64,000 nucleotides of DNA from Ridgeia piscesae (taxonomy: Eukaryota > Annelida > Polychaeta > Sabellida > Siboglinidae). This document shows positions 45,433-57,620 of this stretch, piece by piece (position 1 is the first letter of the stretch; the number at the start of each line of letters is the position of its first letter). The notes beneath the pieces are model-generated. The model was not told the DNA's origin, searched no databases, and was given only the letters and a program-made list of their open reading frames with translations. Location: the NCBI GenBank assembly GCA_025642075.2, contig JAODUO010001781.1, forward strand, positions 1-64,000. The letters are read 5' to 3'. The position numbers were made by a program, and so were the translations under genes.

Positions 45433-48200
45433 CTGAGCGCTGTACCCAACCGTCGGCACGTCAGAGACGAAGGCGTTCCGTGCAACGTTTTCTTCTGTTG
45501 TGTACGTAGCACACTTCCCGTATGGCTGATCGATTCGCGTCGTCTCATGCTGCCACGAACATAGATTATTACACATGCTTACTTAAAGATTGTCAAATTA
45601 AGAATGTAAAGCATTCAGTCATCATGTGGTGTTATGCTTTCTATGGTTCTTTTCACTGCTTTCTTGAAAGTTGCAAATACATAGTTTTGGTGGATGGCTT
45701 CTACGTTGAGAAAGCTGAGGAGATTAAGAAGGAGCAACGCAAGGCGAACGTGACGGTGATGAGAAAGTAATAGGAGTAATAAATAGTACCCGGATTGTGT
45801 CGGCCACTCACCCGTCTGACGCCAACGAACGTCTTGGACCCTGGAGCGCTGCTGACGCCGTCGTCTTCAGGGAATGGCATCGACGTCTGATCGTGGACGA
45901 CGAGTCTCACCCCTGCTGCGTCTGATACTGGTATATACTTGAACTGCTGCACACACAGTTTCAAGGAGAGGCCTGGGAAATACAGAGAATAACAGGGCCA
46001 ACGACATAAAACGCACAGTCTTAGAGAGAGACATGTTGTACATAGGTCCGGTGCGAGTGGTGGTGAGACTCGCCGTACATTGGTCCGGTGCGAGTGGTGG
46101 TGAGACTCACCGTACATTGGTCCGGTGCGAGTGGTGGTGAGACTCACCGTACATTGGTCCAGTGCGAGTGGTGGTGAGACTCACCGTACATTGGTCCAGT
46201 GCAAGTGGTGGTGAAACTCACCGTACATTGGTCCAGTGAGAGTGGTGGTGAGACTCACCGTACATTGGTCCGGTGCGAGTGGTGGTGAGACTCACCGTAC
46301 ATTGGTCCGGTGCGAGTGGTGGTGAGACTCACCGTACATTGGTCCAGTGCGAGTGGTGGTGACACTCACCGTACATTGGTCCGGTGCGAGTGGTGGTGAG
46401 ACTCACCGTACATAGGTCCAGTGCGAGTGGTGGTGAGACTCACCATACATTGGTCCGGTGTGAGTGGTGGTGACACTCACCGTACATTGGTCCGGTGCGA
46501 GTGGTGGTGAGACTCACCGTACATTGGTCCGGTGCGAGTGGTGGTGAGACTCACCATACATTGGTCCGGTGCTAGTGGTGGTGAGACTCACCGTACATTG
46601 GTCCAGTGCGAGTGGTGGTGACACTCACCGTACATTGGTCCGGTGCGAGTGGTGGTGAGACTCACCGTACATTGGTCCGGAGCGAGTGGTGGTGAGACTC
46701 ACCGTACATTGGTCCAGTGCGAGTGGTGGTGACACTCACCGTACATTGGTCCGGTGCGAGTGGTGGTGAGACTCACCGTACATTGGTCCAGTGCGAGTGG
46801 TGGTGAGACTCACCATACATTGGTCCCGTGCAAGTGGTGGTGAGACTTACCAGCTATGTCTCCCGTTATTTCATATGTTGTCTTTTCCGTCGTCCCGGCC
46901 ATCGTATCATCTGTTATATTGTTCGTTCCCTTTTCCTTTCTAACACCTGTTGTCTTTCCCGTCGTCCCGGCCGTCGTATCATCTGTTATATTGTTCGTTC
47001 CCTCTTCCTTTCTAACACCTGTTGTCTCTCCCGTCGTCCCGGCCATCGTATCATCTGTTATATTGTTCGTTCCCTCTTCCTTTCTAACACCTGTTGTCTC
47101 TCCCGTCGTCCCGGCCATCGTATCATCTGTTATATTGTTCGTTCCCTCTTCCTTTCTAACACCTGTTGTCTCTCCCGTCGTCCCGGCCGTCGTATCATCT
47201 GTTATATTGTTCGTTCCCTCTTCCTTTCTAACACCTGTTGTCTCTCCCGTCGTCCCGGCCGTCGTATCATCTGTTATATTGTTCGTTCCCTCTTCCTTTC
47301 TAACACCTGTTGTCTCTCCCGTCGTCCCGGCCATCGTATCATCTGTTATATTGTTCGTTCCCTCTTCCTTTCTAACACCTGTTGTCTCTCCCGTCGTCCC
47401 GGCCGTCGTATCATCCGTTATATTGTTCGTTCCCTCTTCCTTTCAAATCACCTGTTGTCTCTCCCGTCGTCCCGGCCATCGTATCATCTGTTATATTGTT
47501 CGTTCCCTCTTCCTTTCTAACACCTGTTGTCTCTCCCGTCGTCCCGGCCATCGTATCATCCGTTATATTGTTCGTTCCCTCTTCCTTTCTATCACCTGTT
47601 GTCTCTCCCGTCGTCCCGGCCGTCGTATCATCCGTTATATTGTTCGTTCCCTCTTCCTTTCTATCACCTGTTGTCTCTCCCGTCGTCCCGGCCGTCGTAT
47701 CATCTGTTATATTGTTCGTTCCCTCTTCCTTTCTATCACCTGTTGTCTCTCCCGTCGTCCCGGCCATCGTATCATCTGTTATATTGTTCGTTCCCTCTTC
47801 CTTTCTAACACCTGTTGTCTCTCCCGTCGTCCCGGCCATCGTATCATCTGTTATATTGTTCGTTCCCTCTTCCTTTCTATCACCTGTTGTCTCTCCCGTC
47901 GTCCCGGCCATCGTATCATCCGTTATATTGTTCGTTCCCTCTTCCTTTCTATCACCTGTTGTCTCTCCCGTCGTCCCGGCCATCGTATCATCTGTTATAT
48001 TGTTCGTTCCCTCTTCCTTTCTAACACCTGTTGTCTCTCCCGTCGTACCGGCCGTCGTATCATTCGTTATATCAGCCACTCGCATCCAATATGTCACCCG
48101 TTGTGTGACTTGTTCTTTCATCCGTTCTTTCGTTCGTTATCTCGGCCGTTGCCTCTTCCGTTGTGTCGTTTGCTATTTCATCGGTTGTCTTGTCTGTGAT
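45433..48200 (-). CDS. DEG/ENaC-type sodium channel, internal fragment (3 exons)
   Basis: DEG/ENaC proteins are trimeric two-pass cation channels of the plasma membrane (ENaC, ASIC, peptide-gated FaNaC). Minus-strand exons 48200-46851, 45972-45812 and 45549-45433 join in phase: ...GDIAG + LSLKLCVQQ, then VGVRR + HETTRIDQPYGKC. Family landmarks are GLSLKLCVQQFKYIP, SDAAGVRLVVHDQ, MPFPEDDGV, the PG..T..GVR block, QPYGKC and GYSAQ before a GTATGT donor. Neither membrane helix, nor the N-terminal or Cys-rich C-terminal exons, was found. The gene is therefore a fragment, has far-away exons, or is mis-assembled. The first exon is mostly a 72-bp coding repeat with two frameshifts. Its 5' boundary at 48200 (TTTAG acceptor) is weak. 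Confidence 0.8.
45812..45972 (-). CDS. ENaC-like exon with the GLxLxL...HDQ core
   Basis: This 161-nt exon has acceptor TTTCCCAG and donor GTGAGT. It encodes the most diagnostic stretch, including QFKYIPVSDAAGVRLVVHDQ, and is intact. Its phase (two bases completing Gly) fits the 46851 donor exactly, and its end phase 0 fits exon 45549-45433. Confidence 0.88.
46035..46850 (-). repeat. 37-bp array duplicating an ENaC-like exon donor, about 22 copies
   Basis: On the minus strand the first copy is the authentic donor GCTG|GTAAGTCTCACC at 46850. Every later copy repeats ACG|GTGAGTCTCACCACCACT with GCACCGGACCAATGT. Each therefore carries a near-perfect 5' splice site. Read-through of the real donor meets TGA within 14 codons. 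Confidence 0.96.
46880..48062 (-). repeat. 72-bp coding repeat in the ENaC-like exon (24 residues, about 16 copies)
   Basis: The minus-strand unit encodes AGTTGETTG(V/D)RKEEGTN followed by NITDDT. Each unit is Thr-rich and contains an N-I-T glycosylation sequon. Two one-base length changes, near 47446 (TTTCAAATCACC against TTTCTAACACC) and near 48070, break the frame. The complementary plus strand is also open for 447 codons, but that is only the antisense of the array. Confidence 0.93.
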
Positions 48201-51200
48201 CTAAACGCTCGAGCAAGTGAAGTGTATTTGCTGGTGACCATATTCCTATGCTCATCAGCTTAGGATTGTCTGCCGTCGTTCATCAATGAAGCTGTTGCAG
48301 CACCCAAAAAATGCTTCACAATTTTTTTTAATGATGGGGGGTATGACGACAGTGCCGCCCGCTTCCAGATAAACTACTACCCAATAAAGTGCGTCGTGTA
48401 TAAATTAACGAATCGGGTGTTCGCATGTTGTGCACCATCACTGCGATCAGCAATCCTCGCACGCCAGGGGTCGCTGTATTGTGCGCGGCACTTACTTTTG
48501 CAGGCACAATGATTCCTGCGATGATCGCAGGCTGCTCCGACGGCCGGCGTCGCTACTCCTCGGAGAGGTGGTTGCGTAACGACGGCTGCTTGACTCGGAC
48601 AACGCTTATTGTTAGGTGGTGGTTTTTATAGGGTGCGACCTATTGTTAGGGTGTAATGCGGTCTTACTTGGTGTGTAGTAATGTGCATAGATCCGGACTA
48701 TTTTATGTGTGCTAGCTCCGCACAACAGCTGCGGCTGACTACGTCACTACCAACTCTTCTCTACTCATGGCACATCCCTGTCTAAAACTCATCTTTTAAC
48801 TTCAGCCAATGACCATGACCTTGCCCACAGGAATATGGTCAGCCTCCGGTCATGTCAGCCACACGCTACTCGGGTTACATGCAATATTTGGAATGTAGAC
48901 ACACATATTCAAATAAACAGTTATTATGCATACATGATACATAAATAGCTACATTTAGCCAAATTAGACATAGTTTGCCTACGAGCGGCTCACCATCGGC
49001 ACAGTCGGCATATCAGCGGCTAACCATCGGCACACCATCGGCAGCCGAGCATGAGCCGCCCTCGGCCCGAACTCGAGCCGACGGACACAAATCCTGCGGC
49101 CCGCAGGCGGTTGCCGAAGGAAGCCCGATAGTTTTGCCGAACTCAAGCCGCCCTCGGTCCGGTCTAATTGTGCTGGCTGGGTAGGTTAACTTATTCGAAG
49201 GTGCTGTTACAAAACATGAAAATAACAGCACAACATCCAAGATAACAAGAAATGGCTATAGGTATTCTGCAGTGTGTGAAGGTAATCACAAACCACTGCT
49301 GAATGCCTTTGAATTCGTTTCGCGTTCTTAGCAGTTGTATAAAGCTACGCACCTGTGTCTCCACTAACTTGACGTCATTGCAAATAGAAATATCCTAGTA
49401 GTTAGTCGCCTGGGGGCGGCACCTCTACGATTGTCGCATGAGCTGGTCACATGATGGAGCCACACGTCATCTAAGCATTTGCGTTATATTGGTATAATGC
49501 ACGTATTCCACAGCAGAACGCCACGAATTATCGTCGTGAACCAGTGAGCAATGCCACGCACAGAACACATTAATGAGAACCAATCGCTAGGCAGCAAACC
49601 TTTCACAGAAATACTCTACAGGTGATAACATCTATGAGAAATGTTGGTTGAAACAAACAAATGCAATGTAATATTCCATAGAAAATGTTCATAACATTGA
49701 CTATCTCCGTAAAAGAATTATCCTAAATAATCCATAGAAATGCTACGGCCACATAACGTTTTAGACATTCATAGAAATTATAAATGTCTACATCCGTTGA
49801 CTATAGAAATTACATTGATTTCCATGTGTTTTTGGACAGGGAAAACATTACTCATATGCCCTTTTTCTCCCCTCTTATTGTTTCGGCTCATATCTCCTAG
49901 CTGAACTCATCCTCTTTGATTCTTCCCCATCCCTGGAACACATGACACTAATTCCCTGACTCTGCTAAAGTTTCTTCCATCTGTTCAAGGCTTTATGTGA
50001 GGCAGCGCTGGGTGACTTGTTGAATCGACAACTGTCTCTTGTTAATCTGTAAGTTCTGCTTCACAGACTACACTGTACGTAACAAAACACCAGTAAAACA
50101 TATTGATAGAATCATCCACATTACACATAACTTTAATTTAATTCGTCATTTGTATTGACACAAAATTTACAGTAATCGTCACTAATAATAGTAAGTATTA
50201 ACCATTGCACATATACTGACAACATATTATAACAAGTTGAACGAATTATAAGTGAAAATTACTAGGATTAGAACCATAAAACATATTTATAATACAATCC
50301 ACCAAAATATACCATACTCACAAATGTGCAAAATGTACAACTAAAAACAATTGCACCTTACAGTAAATGTTCATGTAAATGTTAAATATGGCTAACTTGT
50401 GGCCATGTATACAAAACATATTGTTATCTTGCTGAATTTGAAGTAAGACCAATACAAAATTACAGCTGATAACTATATCAATCTAACTAGTATAACAAAT
50501 ATAACATCAATGACGTTTTCCCATGATAATGTGACACGTGCCTTAAAATAGAAACTTTACATAATAAGTTATATAATGTAACTCTAACTAACCGGCGACA
50601 TAAATAATTAGCATCTTGTACAGTGTACATTATACTATGTGTGGTGCAAGTGCTTCTGTCGTGGGGTCTTCAGGTGTGTTCGTCTCGGTGGTTTCTCTCC
50701 AATTCACTTCCTCCATACACTTGTCAGGACGTAAGGGAGACGTGGGGAACTCCCAACTTCACTTGAACTGTAAACATATATACGTAACCTATTGGTTTTA
50801 TATAGATGATATTATTTGTCATTAATATAATTTCAATGGTGATAGAGATCGGATGTCATAGCATTACTTTGATAGTTTGTAAATAAGGGTCAATTGGACA
50901 GGATTTTAAAAGCTCGAATAAATATGTTGATGTTTATAAAACAGTTGAGGTCGATGCAGTAAACCAAAAGCTACATCTCTATTGCAGATACATGTTGGCA
51001 TTTGCTATCACTTATCCTAAAATATCTACAATAAATAAATACCTTAAATGAAATGTAATAATTACACAAATAAACACAGCTGTCGCGGGGGCAAACCTCC
51101 ATAAGCCTTAACGAAACAAAGATGAGTTCATCAATTTTCATTTAACTCAAATGTTATAAAGGTCCCGTGTCCAAGACACCGTGTTTTGTTACGACCACAA

Positions 51201-51561
51201 CTGTCCAACGTTTTGTTTTCCTCTGCCTGTGATTACAAACTGTCACACTACATTTCCCCGGCTACCACAAGGCCCAGCGTGACGTCATCGCACGAAAGAC
51301 GTAGTTGTTGACACATTGTTTCAACTGTCACGTCGACATCGTACGTTCTACGTGCCGGTTCGAACGAGTCGAAAATGCAGCGTCCGACGCCGATATTTAC
51401 GACTCGCGGCCGTTTTATAGTCGAGTCTAATAACAAAGTTGTTATTTGGGGACACTCGGTGGTCGTTGTCTAGTTGGGTACAGATGACAGGGAATGTTAT
51501 TTGAGGGTCTGATAGTTGCTACGTGTGACGTGGACAGCGACGGTAGAACTGACTGACCTGA
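48201..51561. other. Intergenic region with two GC-rich unidentified segments
   Basis: The interval between the ENaC-like fragment and the death-domain gene holds GC-rich tracts at about 48330-48640 and 48975-49190. The second has repeated CGGCTCACCATCGGCA-like words. Both differ from the AT-rich surroundings and may be transposon remnants, but no transposase or terminal repeat was identified. The rest (49200-51560) is AT-rich. A Thr-rich minus-strand frame at 50640-50760 has an acceptor-like TTTACAG but an early stop, so it is not called a gene. The death-domain gene's 3' UTR should start at 51561. Confidence 0.5.
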
Positions 51562-54500
51562 TCAAATCCTCCCGGGGAACTCGGCCTCGAGTTGGTCGGA
51601 CCACGACGGACGGGGCGACCAGCTGGAAGAGACAGAAGACAACAAGACGACATCACTCACACGGCTGTGTTAACACACTACTTTAACACTGACACACACG
51701 TGTGTTAACACACTACTTTAACACTGACACACACATGTGTTAACACACTACTTTAACACTGACACACTCAGCTATGTGCTAACACACTAATTTAACACTG
51801 ACACACTCAGCTATGCGTTAACACACTCAGTTAACACTGACACACACGTGTTAACACACTACATTAACAGTGACTCATACATCTGTGTCCACAAGTGTCA
51901 AGACTAACACGTGAATGTGTCGTAGATGTCAACTTACCCTATCTCCAGCCGAGGGACTCGACGAAGGAGGCGCCTCACTGTGTCACCACCGGCCGGTGTC
52001 AACTCGTCCGTGGACAACCTGTAAGGACAGAGACAGGAGTGATGACGTCACACAGTCACTCACCCCGCCAAGACCAAGTACACACAGTAAACAACCCTGA
52101 TCTACCCCACAATTAACCCCCAACATCAGCAACAAGTCAAGGTCAATGCGCTTTTACTGTTGGCATTTTGCCAAAAAGTCGGCGTCGATTTGTTCACTAA
52201 AATAATTTTATACTGCGGCAAATTGTTACATTATTACATCGTTTTAAGTGTGGTTTAAACGTGGCTTTTATTTACCACGTGACCAGGTCAATGAGAATGT
52301 TAAACGTTACGGAATATTTATAGTAGTTAGTTGGACCCTAAAAGTCTAAGTGATGTTTATAATTTATTTAGTTTCAACATCTGTCAAAATAAACAAATTA
52401 AGTCGGACATTTACGACTGACCATCTGAGGAGATAAGTCACCATTAGTGGACGGGGTAAATGTGACATGATGTGGGGTGAATAAGCAAGTGTCCTCACCA
52501 GAGCGACGTCAGACGTGGACATCCATCGATGATCCCGTCGACGATGTGACCAAAGGACGTGTCGTTCTGGTGACAGTTGTCGAGGCTGTAATGTAAACAA
52601 CGAGTAGTTTTATTATCTCGTCAACAACAAACGTCATCGTCGCAATAACTCACTTCTCTCAACCCCTGCACACGACATGTCTACATTATCACGACAACTA
52701 CTGGCGACACATCTTGTAATCATTATTTAGACTTACCCTAATTCTTCAAGTCGACCCAGGGACCCGCTCCCAAGACCGGCTCCCAGCGTCCGCGCTCCCT
52801 CCACCTCTCCCAGGACGGGGTTGTCGCTCAAGCTGTGGATGAATTATATTCCTGGATTAAAACACCGCAAACACACGACATCGACACTCGCTGTCGCCGA
52901 GTAAACGACACAAAACATGTCAACGGACGATAAACTGACGCACGTTGAGATGTCCTGTTTCACTGTCCACTACATTCACTGACCACTGACCACCAACTCA
53001 AGTGGACAACACTTTCTGCTCAAACCTGCGAGAATGCGTTAACTATGAAATGGTTCGTGTTTCCTGCCCATCAATGTGTCGACCCGTGTCTCTTTATGCA
53101 GCGACAAACAACAGATGTGGTTGACACTTTGTGTTTTATTTGTTTCATTTTGGCCGGGGCCGACAATAAGTCACATTGTAACACATGTCGACGACCTGAA
53201 GCGGGAAACTTCTACAAACAATGGTCATTATTACTGCACAACGCTCTGACAAATATACATTTTATATTTAACACATTTGAAAGTATTTCAATATTAAATT
53301 ACCATTGGATCTTAACAAATATAAACATCGTTCCGTCTTCAAATATTGTTTGACACGTGACGGGGTCAACTGTTGTTGTTTGTTTTAAAGTCTTACTTGA
53401 ATTGTGTTGTGCTTTTAATTGGGGTGATAACGAATGTTATAGCCATATAGGATATGTAGATTGTAAGGGCTAAGGCTAATTAATATTCATGCATACAAGT
53501 TGTAACACAGCCACAAGTGTGTTGGCTATTATCATAAGTGTGTCAGTGACTATTTTGTCACTGGCCCATAAGTCGATATTGCAGTTGTTTTAGCTTCAAC
53601 TACGATTTTCGCGGGAAAGAAACCACCCGTCCCAAGCATGATTAAACATTGTTTTTTGGTTGTATTTTTGACATATGTGTATTGCAATATACTTACTTTA
53701 CTTGATATCACTTAGACAGTTGTTGGGTTATACATAGTTAGACGTATAACCCAGAAACACCAGAGACCTGTGAAAACACGCCGTGCATGGATACGGCTAT
53801 TTCTAGCAGACGACATCTGAGATGACGCGATGATAGTGCTGCCGCCTGGTGAAACGTATGCAATGAACGTGGTTCTCCATGCATCCGCCACAGTGGCATC
53901 CACCGCAGTGGCATCCGCCGCACTGGCAATGTTTATAGATACTAGACTAAGTTTTCATTTAGGTGTTATAATCAATTATTAATTTATGACGTAACATATA
54001 AAATGACGTTAGTACGGCAATACTATGGTATATGTGGTTTCGATGTCACATTAATTATCTATGATGACAGAACGATGTCAAAATTAGTAAATTTCAAAAT
54101 ATCACTGAAAATGTATGGCACATAAAAGGGCTCCAAACCAGCCTGGATTGCAAAACACAGTAACAATAAAGACAAAATCAGATTTATTACATATTAGGAT
54201 TCACTAGAATTACTTTTGTTCCTTTCTAGATCAATCTTAATCAATACAATAAGTCAATTAACAACTGAGTTAATTTAATTCGTAGGTTAATCTAGTTAAT
54301 CAAATCCATAAGATGTAAACTGCATACAGATAATGCCTAGGTGAGTAGCTATACACTAGACTACAGTGATGACTGTGTGAGTGGGTACGTATACACTAGA
54401 CTACAGTGATGACTGTGTGAGTGGGTAGGTATACACTAGACTACAGTGATGGCTGTGTGAGTGGGTACGTATACACTAGACCACAGTGATGGCTATGTGA

Positions 54501-57500
54501 GTGTGTAGGTATACACTAGACTACAGTGATGACTGTGTGAGTGGGTAGGTATACACTAGACTACAGCGATGGCTATGTGAGTGTGTAGGTATACACTAGA
54601 CTACAGTGATGACTGTGTGAGTGGGTAGGTATACACTAGACTACAGCGATGGTTGTGTGAGTGTGTAGGTATACACTAGACTGCAGTGATGGCTGTGTGA
54701 GTGGGTAGGTATACACTAGACTACAGTGATGACTGTGTGAGTGGGTAGGTATACACTAGACTACAGTGATGGCTGTGTGAGTGGGTAGGTATACACTAGA
54801 CTACAGTGATGGCTGTGTGAGTGGGTACGTATACACTAGACTACAGTGATGACTGTGTGAGTGGGTAGGTATACACTAGACTACAGTGATGGCTGTGTGA
54901 GTGTGTAGGTATACACTAGACTACAGTGATGGCTATGTGAGTGGGTAGGTATACACTAGACTACAGTGATGACTGTGTGAGTGGGTAGGTATACACTAGA
55001 CTACAGCGATGGCTGTGTGAGTGGGTAGGTATACACTAGACTACAGTGATGGCTATGTGAGTGTGTAGGTATACACTAGACTACAGTGATGGCTATGTGA
55101 GTGTGTAGGTATACACTAGACTACAGTGATGACTGTGTGAGTGGGTAGGTATACACTAGACTACAGTGATGGCTGTGTGAGTGGGTAGGTATACACTAGA
55201 CTACAGTGATGGCTGTGTGAGTGGGTAGGTATACACTAGACTACAGTGATGGCTGTGTGAGTGGGTAGGTATACACTAGACTACAGTGATGGCTATGTGA
55301 GTGTGTAGGTATACACTAGACTACAGTGATGACTGTGTGAGTGTGTAGGTATACACTAGACTACAGTGATGGCTGTGTGAGTGTGTAGGTATACACTAGA
55401 CTACAGTGATGGCTATGTGAGTGAGTAGGTATACACTAGACTACAGTGATGACTGTGTGAGTGGGTAGGTATACACTAGACTACAGTGATGGCTGTGTGA
55501 GTGGGTAGGTATACACTAGACTACAGTGATGACTGTGTGAGTGGGTAGGTATACACTAGACTACAGCGATGGCTGTGTGAGTGTGTAGGTATACACTAGA
55601 CTACAGTGATGGCTGTGTGAGTGGGTACGTATACACTAGACTACAGTGATGGCTATGTGAGTGTGTAGGTATACACTAGACTACAGTGATGACTGTGTGA
55701 GTGGGTAGGTATACACTAGACTACAGCGATGGCTGTGTGAGTGTGTAGGTATACACTAGACTACAGTGATGGCTGTGTGAGTGGGTACGTATACACTAGA
55801 CTACAGTGATGGCTATGTGAGTGTGTAGGTATACACTAGACTACAGTGATGACTGTGTGAGTGGGTAGGTATACACTAGACTACAGTGATGGCTGTGTGA
55901 GTGGGTAGGTATACACTAGACTACAGTGATGGCTATGTGAGTGTGTAGGTATACACTAGACTACAGTGATGGTTGTGTGAGTGGGTAGGTATACACTAGA
56001 CTACAGTGATGCTGTGTGAGTGTGTAGGTATACACTAGACTACAGTGATGGCTATGTGAGTGAGTAGGTATACACTAGACTACAGTGATGGCTGTGTGAG
56101 TGTGTAGGTATACACTAGACTACAGTGATGGCTATGTGAGTGAGTAGGTATACACTAGACTACAGTGATGACTGTGTGAGTGGGTAGGTATACACTAGAC
56201 TACAGTGATGGCTGTGTGAGTGGGTAGGTATACACTAGACTACAGTGATGGCTGTGTGAGTGGGTAGGTATACACTAGACTACAGTGATGGCTGTGTGAG
56301 TGTGTAGGTATACACTAGACTACAGTGATGGCTGTGTGAGTGGGTAGGTATACACTAGACTACAGTGATGGCTGTGTGAGTGTGTAGGTATACACTAGAC
56401 TACAGTGATGACTGTGTGAGTGGGTAGGTATACACTAGACTACAGCGATGGCTGTGTGAGTGTGTAGGTATACACTAGACTACAGTGATGGCTGTGTGAG
56501 TGGGTAGGTATACACTAGACTACAGTGATGGCTATGTGAGTGTGTAGGTATACACTAGACTACAGTGATGACTGTGTGAGTGTGTAGGTATACACTAGAC
56601 TACAGTGATGGCTATGTGAGTGTGTAGGTATACACTAGACTACAGTGATGGTTGTGTGAGTGTGTAGGTATACACTAGACTACAGTGATGACTGTGTGAG
56701 TGGGTAGGTATACACTAGACTACAGCGATGGCTGTGTGAGTGTGTAGGTATACACTAGACTACAGTGATGGCTATGTGAGTGTGTAGGTATACACTAGAC
56801 TACAGTGATGACTGTGTGAGTGGGTAGGTATACACTAGACTACAGTGATGGCTATGTGAGTGTGTAGGTATACACTAGACTACAGTGATGGCTATGTGAG
56901 TGTGTAGGTATACACTAGACTACAGTGATGACTGTGTGAGTGGGTAGGTATACACTAGACTACAGCGATGGCTGTGTGAGTGTGTAGGTATACACTAGAC
57001 TACAGTGATGGCTATGTGAGTGTGTAGGTATACACTAGACTACAGTGATGACTGTGTGAGTGGGTAGGTATACACTAGACTACAGTGATGGCTGTGTGAG
57101 TGGGTAGGTATACACTAGACTACAGTGATGGCTGTGTGAGTGTGTAGGTATACACTAGACTACAGTGATGGCTATGTGAGTGTGTAGGTATACACTAGAC
57201 TACAGTGATGGCTGTGTGAGTGGGTAGGTATACACTAGACTACAGTGATGGTGGCTGTGTGAGTGGGTAGGTATACACATGACCACAATGGCGGCTGTCT
57301 GATTGTGTAGGCATACATTAGGCTGCAGTGGTCATTTTGTACATCAGTATATATGTATTTATGTATATTGAAACATACACCAAGTAGAAATTAGATGTGT
57401 GCTTACTCTAGTGTGGTAATCTGTCCTGCTGAAGATGGTGACGACAGAACGAAGACCAGGTCACACAAGTTTCTTGTTGTAATCACTTTCGTCATGTCCA

Positions 57501-57620
57501 GCCGTCCGCCTTTCATAATGTCGTGTGCCACTTGCTGCCACAGCTCGGCCCTGCCATCTGCCCTCAGCATGGACATAACTCGGAGGGCCCGCAGCTTCTT
57601 CTCATCACTCTCCCCAGGCA
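51562..57620 (-). CDS. Pre-LRR and leucine-rich-repeat exons of the death-domain gene
   Basis: Exon 57620-57407 encodes RALRVMSMLRADGRAELWQQ and NLCDLVFVLSSPS, which resembles the helical segment preceding LRRs in NLR proteins. It joins to 52832-52737 as TTLDLSDNPVLGE, then GRLEELGLDNC, GCPRLTSLWLS and RRVPRLEIGW. That makes about three ribonuclease-inhibitor-like repeats, one per exon, all phase 2. The short last exon adds 19 residues and the stop. A 4.6 kb intron filled with a 40-bp array separates the pre-LRR exon from the LRRs. Confidence 0.82.

Noticed and set aside
46856..48263. Plus-strand 447- and 293-codon frames rich in VVPA/VSSVILFVPSS
   Set aside because: They are the antisense of the ENaC-like coding array. 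The minus frame joins in phase to a recognised channel exon and the plus frames do not.
50616..50825. Possible extra minus-strand exon with Thr-rich text around 50640-50760
   Set aside because: The acceptor-like site is followed by an early stop in the useful frame, and no phase-compatible partner was found.
54335..57280. 40-bp array as a splice-site-seeded array from exon 7 of the death-domain gene
   Set aside because: Only ACACTAGA is shared with the exon end, and in the opposite orientation. This is probably coincidence.
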